A stretch of DNA of 64,000 nt from Lacrimispora amygdalina. GTDB taxonomy: Bacteria > Bacillota > Clostridia > Lachnospirales > Lachnospiraceae. The DNA lies in the NCBI RefSeq assembly GCF_003432035.1, contig NZ_QOHO01000052.1, positions 20,062 through 84,061 of the forward strand, read 5' to 3'. Under the pieces are notes generated by a model, which made no database searches, was not told the origin of the DNA, and saw only the letters and a program-made list of their open reading frames with translations. The position numbers and the translations under genes were made by a program. The stretch's first letter is position 1; the number at the start of each line of letters is the position of its first letter. Below are positions 1 to 6,329 of this stretch, in pieces.

Positions 1-2
1 TC

Positions 3-548
3 GACCGGTCGAATAAAGACCTAACCTGTTTTCCGGCGATTCCTACAATGGCCGAGCAGCTTCATATATCTGTTTCGACGGTGAAGCGTGCCCTGAAGGA
101 ACTGGCTGACGCAGGCTACATTCAAAAGGAAGCACGTTTCCGTGAAAAAAACCGTGGGCAAAGTTCCAATCTGTATACCTTGCTTTTCGTGGGGCAGATG
201 CCTACGCCTGACGATGATAATGTCCTTGCTCATGAGGATTACATAGAGCCTGTTACTCCAAAATCAGAGACAGGCAAGCATAATACCGAAGTGGTTCATA
301 TCACCTTTGACTATTTGAAAAATGAAAAGCAGGAAAAACAAATAGGAGCAGAGGTAAAAAGCGAACCCGTCTCAGCCGCACTTTCAACACAGAAAAAGGC
401 GAGCGCCCCCATTCATTTTGCAGTATTTGAAAAGATGCCCATCCACAATTTATCAAAACAGATAAGAGAAGTTGTAGGTCAATTTCTGCCCTGTTCTGCC
501 CTATCTTTTCAGTGGACGGGGGTGGAGTCCATTTTGCAGCCCCCTTGA
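3..548 (+). CDS. HTH replication-initiator-like protein (5' end cut by window)
   Basis: The reading frame is open from the left edge, so the protein begins outside the window. The visible part starts with a winged-helix/HTH segment (residues MAEQLHISVSTVKRALKELA) followed by a wing-like AGYIQKEARFRE. This is the pattern of plasmid- and ICE-type replication initiators and other HTH_36-like proteins of Firmicutes. The rest is hydrophilic with no recognisable domain. The last ~20 residues look unlike a folded C-terminus, so the gene may have been shortened by recombination. DNA binding at the element's origin or promoter is inferred from family resemblance only. It lies upstream of the toxin-antitoxin and hsdM remnants, on the same strand. 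Confidence 0.55.
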   Translation, partial: DRSNKDLTCFPAIPTMAEQLHISVSTVKRALKELADAGYIQKEARFREKNRGQSSNLYTLLFVGQMPTPDDDNVLAHEDYIEPVTPKSETGKHNTEVVHITFDYLKNEKQEKQIGAEVKSEPVSAALSTQKKASAPIHFAVFEKMPIHNLSKQIREVVGQFLPCSALSFQWTGVESILQPP

Positions 549-815
549 ACTACTCAGGTGAACTGATATAAAAAGTGGAAAAGAAGTTTATGTAGGCGGT
601 ATATTCAGATGAGAACCACTTGTTTTGGTGGCATAAAGGGGTATGATTGAAAAATACACTTTGGAAACATCGGAAAGACTGAGGGATTTTAATGGAGGTG
701 TATATGCGCACTCCCTGTTATTGCCATTACAACTATCAATTTCTAAAATAATATCTATAAAAGTAATTACTATTACAAAATATATTAACATTAATATATA
801 GTATCTATTTTTTTA
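549..815. other. AT-rich gap with a tiny ORF
   Basis: No convincing gene is seen here. A 15-codon ORF (704-751, MRTPCYCHYNYQFLK) sits behind a good ribosome-binding site (GGAGG, spacing 5) and could be the head of a gene cut off by recombination or a short leader peptide. The last 90 bases are very AT-rich and lead into the promoter at 816-844. Confidence 0.3.
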
Positions 816-844
816 TTGGAATTATACTTACTATATGATATAAT
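816..844 (+). promoter_or_regulatory. SigA-type promoter for the antitoxin gene
   Basis: TTGGAA (816-821) and TATAAT (839-844) are separated by 17 bases, a near-consensus housekeeping promoter. It lies 35 bases before the proposed start of the Phd-like antitoxin. Confidence 0.6.
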
Positions 845-878
845 TGATTCTGCATAAGTGTGAAAGGCGGTGGAGCTA

Positions 879-1091
879 TTGGCTGATAAAAAAGTGAAAT
901 TCAAAGTACCGATGGAGCAACTTAACATAGCCGAGTTCAATCGCGGTCAATCCTCGAAGCTGATACGAAGCTTGGTCGAAGAGGACAAGGTGGCCGAAAT
1001 ACTAAAACACGGAAAGACGATAGCAGTAGTTCTGTCCTACGAACGTTATAAGCGCTTACTTGAAAAAGGAATCGATATAAATGATTTTTAA
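879..1091 (+). CDS. Phd/YefM-type antitoxin
   Basis: This is a small protein (70 residues) with the N-terminal fold pattern of Phd/YefM antitoxins: a beta strand, the stretch FNRGQSSKLIRSLVEEDKV, then a strand-helix unit ending in IAVVLSYERYKRLLE. Family members bind and neutralise a partner toxin and repress their own operon. The chosen start is TTG at 879, which has a purine-rich AAAGGCGG eight bases upstream; a GTG at 870 would have too short a spacing. No toxin gene follows. Instead an hsdM fragment begins two bases after the stop. This small antitoxin-like gene placed before hsdM suggests a former type I restriction-modification locus with an associated antitoxin-like protein. It may now be an orphan. 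Confidence 0.6.
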   Translation: MADKKVKFKVPMEQLNIAEFNRGQSSKLIRSLVEEDKVAEILKHGKTIAVVLSYERYKRLLEKGIDINDF

Positions 1092-1092
1092 T

Positions 1093-1257
1093 ATGTCTGA
1101 AAAATACGATTTTATATGGAAAATCGCCGATCTGCTCCACCAGCAAAGCAAGTAATGGTAATGTGATATTGCCGTTCACGCTTCGCTCAAGTTTAGATAG
1201 CGTTCTTGCACCACGAAGGATAAGGTGTTGGAGTTTGAGAAAACATTGCAGTACAAA
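1093..1257 (+). pseudogene. hsdM: Decayed 5' fragment of type I restriction methylase hsdM
   Basis: Reading from the ATG at 1093 gives MSEKYDFIWKIADLLHQQSK and then a stop. Shifting frame at 1157 gives GNVILPFTLRSSLDSVLAP, and a second shift gives TKDKVLEFEKTLQYKI. Joined together these match the well-known N-terminus of HsdM proteins (FIWxIADLLRG...YGxVILPFTVLRRLDxVLxPTK). The fragment therefore carries an internal loss plus at least two frame changes, and nothing of the SAM-binding domain follows. It is a fossil of a type I restriction-modification system, preceded directly by the Phd-like antitoxin. It marks this locus as a site where defence genes have been exchanged. Confidence 0.7.
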
Positions 1258-1282
1258 ATAAGATGCTCAAGGAGGCCGCAGT

Positions 1283-2272
1283 ATGGCAAGCTCATCAAAC
1301 CAAAAGTTGAAGCTCCTGTATCTGATGAAGATATTATTTGAACGGACTGATGTACAAGTACCCATGACGATTGCTGAAATCGTAGAGTCGCTTGCCGGAT
1401 ATGATATCAAGGCAGAGCGCAAATCCCTTTATAGCGACATGGAGCTCTTACGGCAGTTCGGTGTTGATATTGAAATGCAGCGCGGCAAGACGGTCGGGTA
1501 TTACATTGCCGAACGGCAGTTTGAATTGCCGGAATTGAAGCTACTGGTTGACGCCGTGCAAAGCTGTCGCTTTATTACCAAGAGGAAAAGCGAAGAACTG
1601 ATAAAAAAGCTCTCCTCGCTCACAAGCAGCCAGCAGGCCAAACAGCTTCGCCGTCAGGTTTTTGTGGCAGATCGTGCAAAGACTATCAATGAAACAGTCT
1701 ATTACAGCATCGATCAGATCCATCATGCCATCGGCGAAGGCAAAAAAATCGCCTTCCAGTATTTTGACTATGATGTTAAGAAGAAACGGGTTTTCCGGAG
1801 GCGGGGAGAATTATACCTCACTACCCCTGTCAGCCTTTGTTGGAACAACGACAATTACTATCTGATCGCTTACAGCGCAAAATATGATGATTTTACACAT
1901 TACCGGGTTGACCGAATGAGCGGCGTTGAGGTGTTGGATGAGGATGGCGACTCGTTTGATATGGACAAGTTTAATATTGCCGAGCACGCAAAGCGCGCCT
2001 TCGGTATGTACGACGGAGAGCTTGTGCGGGCAAGGTTGGCATTTGATAAGAGCCTTGTCAATGTAGTGCTCGACCATTTTGGCAAGGATGTCCTCATGCT
2101 CCCTTCCACGGACGGCTGGTTTGAAATCTCGGTTCATGTGTCGATCAGCCCGGTATTTCTGGCATGGGTGTTCCAGTTTGGCGATTGCGCCGAGATAAAG
2201 GAACCTGACAGCTTGATTGTGGCTATGAGAGAGCTTGCGGAAAAAAGCATACGGAGATACTCCGCAGAATGA
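1283..2272 (+). CDS. HTH-WYL domain transcriptional regulator
   Basis: A 329-residue protein with an N-terminal winged-helix domain (residues ~8-80; DIKAERKSLYSDMELLRQFG is the recognition region) and a WYL domain (residues ~150-230; note TTPVSLCWNNDNYYLIAY and FTHYRVDRM). A C-terminal WCX-like beta-rich part follows. WYL regulators bind nucleic-acid or nucleotide ligands and often control phage-defence operons, frequently as repressors. The start has a good Shine-Dalgarno (AAGGAGG, 1270s). It sits directly upstream of the DUF6361/PLD/helicase operon and is separated from it by an extended -10 promoter and a GC-rich palindrome, so it is the likely regulator of that operon. Confidence 0.85.
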   Translation: MASSSNQKLKLLYLMKILFERTDVQVPMTIAEIVESLAGYDIKAERKSLYSDMELLRQFGVDIEMQRGKTVGYYIAERQFELPELKLLVDAVQSCRFITKRKSEELIKKLSSLTSSQQAKQLRRQVFVADRAKTINETVYYSIDQIHHAIGEGKKIAFQYFDYDVKKKRVFRRRGELYLTTPVSLCWNNDNYYLIAYSAKYDDFTHYRVDRMSGVEVLDEDGDSFDMDKFNIAEHAKRAFGMYDGELVRARLAFDKSLVNVVLDHFGKDVLMLPSTDGWFEISVHVSISPVFLAWVFQFGDCAEIKEPDSLIVAMRELAEKSIRRYSAE

Positions 2273-2303
2273 AATTACTGTCCGTACCATTGGACACTAT
2301 TTT

Positions 2304-2342
2304 TGGTATAATGATTATAAGGGGAGGTATCTGAACCTCTCC
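2304..2342 (+). promoter_or_regulatory. Extended -10 promoter and palindrome before the defence-like operon
   Basis: TGGTATAAT at 2304-2312 is an extended -10 element without a clear -35 box. Eight bases further an interrupted palindrome, GGGGAGGT (2321-2328) and ACCTCTCC (2335-2342), could be an operator for the WYL regulator or an mRNA hairpin. The ribosome-binding site GGAAGGAGG overlaps its right edge. Confidence 0.45.
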
Positions 2343-2357
2343 GGAAGGAGGGATTTT

Positions 2358-3401
2358 ATGAATCTGGCAGGTCAGCTTGTCATTCATAAGACATTCGGCG
2401 AGGGAAAGGTGATAGACCATACAGGAGGCTATCTTTCCGTTCTGTTTGGCGAGAGTGAGAAGCGATTCATATATCCCGACTCATTTCAGGTGTTTTTGCG
2501 GGCGAAAGACGAAACGCTTCACACCGCTATCCAAAATGAACTGGCAGAAGCGCAGGCCCAAAAACAACTGCTACAACATGAAAAAGATAGTGTCGCATTG
2601 CTTGAAAGAGAAAAAGTGGCTGAAAAACGCTTTGTACCAACAAAGCCAAAAGAAAGGGTTTACCCACGCGCCAATATCGCTTTCAAATGTAATTATTGCA
2701 ATGGCGGCAAGTCATCGGAGCGGATCGGCTTTCATGGCGTATGCTCCGAGGCGGTCATCCGCTATAACATAAAAGAAAAGAATCATGTTTGGTGCTCATC
2801 GCCGGATTCGCCCTGCCGCCAGTATTATGACGGAATGATCTCGTCCTACTCTGAGCTTGAAGATGTTTTTAACCGGGACGGGTCTGTTTGCTATGAAAGT
2901 GCCATGCTGCGTGATTGGAGCGCCTTTGCGGGTATTACTCATACAGGTGAAAATAAAGGGCGGCCCATGAAGCTAAAACAGGTTCAGATCAACAGCCTGG
3001 CCGTGCTGACCACAAGATTGCCGAATGAGCCGGAGGAAAATAGATTCATCTTTGCTGTTTTCTTGGTGGATGATACATATGAGGGCGATGCGCGGGAGGA
3101 AGGGTATGTATCGACTACTTCTCGCTATAAAATCGAAATGATGCCGAACGAGGCGCAAAAGCTAAGATTTTGGAACTACTACTCCTGCCCCAATGCCCCC
3201 GATGTGGTTAAGTTCGGGTCGGGACTTCACAGATACTTGTCTGATGAACAAGCGGCTCAGATTCTCAGGGACATTACCGCAATCAAAAAGGGGACGGCGC
3301 AGGAAGCCCTCGCCGGGGAGTTCTTAGCTCACTTTAGCAGGGTCAACGGCATCGACATTGAGGGAATCCCGCAAAACGGCGGTGCCTTGGCATTCAAATA
3401 A
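2358..3401 (+). CDS. Small-barrel plus Cys-rich protein of the defence-like operon
   Basis: 347 residues; no named family recognised with certainty. Residues 1-50 (GQLVIHKTFGEGKVIDHTGG) have the GxxVxHxxFGxGxV pattern of the SH3/Tudor-like small barrel found at the C-terminus of UvrD-type helicases and in many DNA-processing proteins. A charged, probably coiled-coil segment (~60-95) follows. Then come paired cysteines (FKCNYCNGG, later HGVC and WCSS...PC) that look like a zinc-binding unit, and a C-terminal alpha/beta part. The start at 2358 has a strong GGAAGGAGG site. It is the first gene of the operon with the DUF6361-like, PLD and helicase genes, so a role in nucleic-acid recognition for that machine is plausible but inferred. 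Confidence 0.6.
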   Translation: MNLAGQLVIHKTFGEGKVIDHTGGYLSVLFGESEKRFIYPDSFQVFLRAKDETLHTAIQNELAEAQAQKQLLQHEKDSVALLEREKVAEKRFVPTKPKERVYPRANIAFKCNYCNGGKSSERIGFHGVCSEAVIRYNIKEKNHVWCSSPDSPCRQYYDGMISSYSELEDVFNRDGSVCYESAMLRDWSAFAGITHTGENKGRPMKLKQVQINSLAVLTTRLPNEPEENRFIFAVFLVDDTYEGDAREEGYVSTTSRYKIEMMPNEAQKLRFWNYYSCPNAPDVVKFGSGLHRYLSDEQAAQILRDITAIKKGTAQEALAGEFLAHFSRVNGIDIEGIPQNGGALAFK

Positions 3402-3420
3402 CACGAAAGAAGGGTAAGCC

Positions 3421-4590
3421 ATGCAGCTTGGATGGATAGATTTTTCGCGCAGTGAACGCAACAAGATCATACAGACTCTAAAAATGCTTGAGGAATCCAC
3501 CGCGCTGGACGAGCTTGGGATTGGTGTGGTCCGTGACGGGTATGCCGATATTCTCTTTCCGGGCATTTCAACGCTTCAAACGAGAGCCAAATACTTTGTG
3601 CTTCTCCCATATTTGTTCGCAATGGCGGAGCGGCAAAGCTTTAAGCGCAGCAGCGAGATATTGCCGTGGATGCACAGGCAGGAGGATTTGCTTGTTCCCA
3701 CGCTTATTAAAAACAGCGAGGATACCACCGGCGTGATCGGCCTTCGGGCGCATAAGCAAGGAAAATCGGTGAAGGTGAAATCCTCAAGTATTTATTGGAA
3801 CGGGATGCGAACCTTTGAGATTTTAAGGGACGAGCATCTGTCCATATCCAATGTTTGCAATATCATTTATGGTAAACAGCTGCGCAGAAATTCGGTTGAA
3901 ATTAAGACCGAAGCAAAATCAGGCGGCACCGAAGGGTTTGACGATGAAACAGCGGGTAACGAAAATATGCCGTTGTTTTCGAGCATCACGCCAGACTATG
4001 CAATCATGACCGAGGCGGCGATAGAACTGACCAAAACGGAGGCCGAGTATCTGTATCAGAAGATGACCACGGCTGTCGGGTCTCGCGCTTCCTTGCTTGC
4101 TTTCATGTTAAGAGAGAAGTGTCTGTTTCCGAGTTTCCAAGACATCAATGAGGAAATCCTGCCGGATGATCTGCGGCGTTCCGTTGAGCTTGCGAAGGCC
4201 TTCGCTCATTTTATTTCGGGCGCGCACACCCGCTACAATGTGATTTTTTCAAACGGCGAGGATGCAGACCAAACCGAGAGATACCGCGAATGGCAGGGAA
4301 CCTTTGATTTTGACGGCTTTCATTTATCGGACGTTCTTTCGAGGATAAATGGGAACCTGCTTACCAATGCGTTTTTGAAGGAATTTTATGAGGTCTCTAA
4401 GGCAGGAAATGACCAGGCCGTTGACAGGCTGATTATCCAGCGCGAGAAATCCATTAAGCGGGAGCGGGCGAAGCTGGGCAAGCCGCAAGAGTATCGGTAT
4501 GACAAGCCGGTACACGATTATTTGCTAAATTATCGCTATGGTACAGCGTACACGATTGTAAACGATATTTTGAGAGGATTGGAGGGATAG
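3421..4590 (+). CDS. DUF6361-like protein
   Basis: 389 residues. The N-terminus (LGWIDFSRSERNKIIQTL, then ELGIGVVRDGYADILFPG and LQTRAKYFVLLPYLF) is the signature I associate with the DUF6361 family, whose genes occur next to helicase and PLD genes in bacterial genomic islands. No catalytic motif can be recognised and the biochemical role is unknown. The protein appears soluble, with no signal peptide or membrane segment. It starts 19 bases after the preceding stop and ends two bases before the PLD gene, consistent with a single transcript and possibly a multi-subunit complex. Confidence 0.7.
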   Translation: MQLGWIDFSRSERNKIIQTLKMLEESTALDELGIGVVRDGYADILFPGISTLQTRAKYFVLLPYLFAMAERQSFKRSSEILPWMHRQEDLLVPTLIKNSEDTTGVIGLRAHKQGKSVKVKSSSIYWNGMRTFEILRDEHLSISNVCNIIYGKQLRRNSVEIKTEAKSGGTEGFDDETAGNENMPLFSSITPDYAIMTEAAIELTKTEAEYLYQKMTTAVGSRASLLAFMLREKCLFPSFQDINEEILPDDLRRSVELAKAFAHFISGAHTRYNVIFSNGEDADQTERYREWQGTFDFDGFHLSDVLSRINGNLLTNAFLKEFYEVSKAGNDQAVDRLIIQREKSIKRERAKLGKPQEYRYDKPVHDYLLNYRYGTAYTIVNDILRGLEG

Positions 4591-4592
4591 GT

Positions 4593-6329
4593 ATGGCCAG
4601 AACTCTGTTTGACTATGAAGAGAATCGCCTTGACTACGGCGGTTTGCTGACGCCGGACATCGGCTACGATGTCGATTTTGCTGTCGCATTTACCTATTCC
4701 CTCGACTTGGAAGCCTTATTGGGTGTTCCCGTGTCTCTGGGGCTGCTGGATGATGATATGGATACAGGACTAATCGACAATCCCTTTTTCCTATTGGAAG
4801 CCATCAGAAAAAGCAGCGATAAGATCGCCATCTTCTGCAATGCCGGAAGCATCGCCCTCCCTCGCAATATCCGCAGTGTGTTCGCTCTGTTGGAAAACAG
4901 CGTTTTTGAAGTCGATCTCAGCGGGATGAACAGCTTTCACCCGAAAATGTGGTTTATCAAATACACCAATGATGCGGGCGATTCCTACATAAAGCTGATT
5001 GTTCTCAGTCGGAACCTCACCTTTGACCGCAGCTTTGACTATGCCGTGGAGATGACAGGCAAAATTGGGAATCGAAAGCTGAGTAAAAACAAGCCGCTTT
5101 CGGATATGCTCCAGTTCACCGCCAAATATGCCGGAGCTCAGAAGAGAAAGAAGCTACTCGCTTTGGCTGAGGATATTATGCGCGTGAAACGGTTTGAATT
5201 GGACGACCGATTTGAGGACTATGATTTTCTTCCGCTCGGTATCACACCCGGCGCGGCAGAAAGCACAGGGCTTTTTGAGAGCTGCAATGATCTCATTGTT
5301 TTCTCGCCATTTTTAAGCTCCAATATGGTCGGGAACTTGGCGAACAATGCGAGGTACAGGAAAACCCTCTTTACCCGCAAGAGTTCTTTGAACCGAAAGA
5401 TCATTGGTCTGTATGATGATGTCTATATTACGAAGGACATTGTAATGGACAATGAAATCATGTCCGAGGGCGAGGCTGAGCCAAAAGGGTGCGATATTCA
5501 TGCCAAACTATATTTTACGCGCGGCGGCAATGGAAACTTCCTGTATGTCGGGTCAGCCAACGCCTCCGATAAAGCCTTTTATAACAATGTTGAATTCTTG
5601 CTGAAGCTGAAATACAAGCCGTATATGGCAAGCTATGATGCCTTGCTCAAAGAACTATTGCCGGAGGACGGCTGCCCGTTTGAGCGCATTGCGGACATTG
5701 AAACGGAAGAACAGGCGGAAGATACGAGCCTTTTGGACAAGTCCTTCCGTGAGGCGCTGCGCAGTATAAAAAACGCAACCGTCACCGCCGATGGCGAACG
5801 CTTCTCTATTACTCTGCGGACAAATGGAAAGCCCTTAGAAAAGGCGGTATATATTGCTCCATTGTTTCGGGCGGGTAGCTTTGCCCCGTTGACAGATGGA
5901 CTTGTTTTTACGGATATGCTGCTAAAAGAACTGAGCGAGTTTTTTATCATAAAAATTGAGGATAAGCAGATTGTAACAAAAGTCACTTTGGTCGGCATTC
6001 CCGAAGGCCGCGATCAGGCAATTTATAAAAGCATCATCCAAGATAAAAACGGGTTTTTGGCCTATGTTTCGTTCATGCTTTCGGATAACTACTCCGAGAG
6101 CTGCTTTGAGCAATATGAACTGGCAAAACAGCTTTTGGACGACGCCGACACGCCGCAGGCTGTCATTCCCGCCGCACTCTATGAGAGAATGTTAAGCTGC
6201 ACCGTAAATAACCCCTCCCGCTTGCTCGACCTTGATCACCTGATGAGCAAGCTGGGTGACGATATTGTAGGCGATTTTGTGGCGATGTACCAGCCGTTTA
6301 AGGAAATCGCAAAGAGGATGATAAGATGA
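4593..6329 (+). CDS. Phospholipase-D-fold nuclease-like protein
   Basis: 578 residues with two PLD-type half-sites: HPKMW at His116, followed by a LSRNLTFDRSFDYAVE strand, and HAKLYF at His303, followed by a VGSANASDKAFYNNVEF strand. The paired HxK...N/S pattern forms the active site in PLD-superfamily phosphodiesterases, many of which are nucleases in restriction-like systems (for example DrmC, or the PLD partners of helicases). It is not membrane-anchored. Residues ~390-578 form an additional domain of unknown function. It begins two bases after the DUF6361-like gene, and its stop overlaps the helicase start by four bases, a sign of translational coupling to the helicase. Cleavage of foreign DNA is an inference. 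Confidence 0.8.
   Translation: MARTLFDYEENRLDYGGLLTPDIGYDVDFAVAFTYSLDLEALLGVPVSLGLLDDDMDTGLIDNPFFLLEAIRKSSDKIAIFCNAGSIALPRNIRSVFALLENSVFEVDLSGMNSFHPKMWFIKYTNDAGDSYIKLIVLSRNLTFDRSFDYAVEMTGKIGNRKLSKNKPLSDMLQFTAKYAGAQKRKKLLALAEDIMRVKRFELDDRFEDYDFLPLGITPGAAESTGLFESCNDLIVFSPFLSSNMVGNLANNARYRKTLFTRKSSLNRKIIGLYDDVYITKDIVMDNEIMSEGEAEPKGCDIHAKLYFTRGGNGNFLYVGSANASDKAFYNNVEFLLKLKYKPYMASYDALLKELLPEDGCPFERIADIETEEQAEDTSLLDKSFREALRSIKNATVTADGERFSITLRTNGKPLEKAVYIAPLFRAGSFAPLTDGLVFTDMLLKELSEFFIIKIEDKQIVTKVTLVGIPEGRDQAIYKSIIQDKNGFLAYVSFMLSDNYSESCFEQYELAKQLLDDADTPQAVIPAALYERMLSCTVNNPSRLLDLDHLMSKLGDDIVGDFVAMYQPFKEIAKRMIR

Noticed and set aside
588..791. 67-residue reverse ORF before the antitoxin
   Set aside because: AT-rich, no ribosome-binding site and no recognisable sequence.
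2358..2510. N-terminus of the small-barrel protein as part of a UvrD helicase
   Set aside because: Only the barrel-like GxxVxHxxFGxG pattern is shared; no helicase motifs follow.
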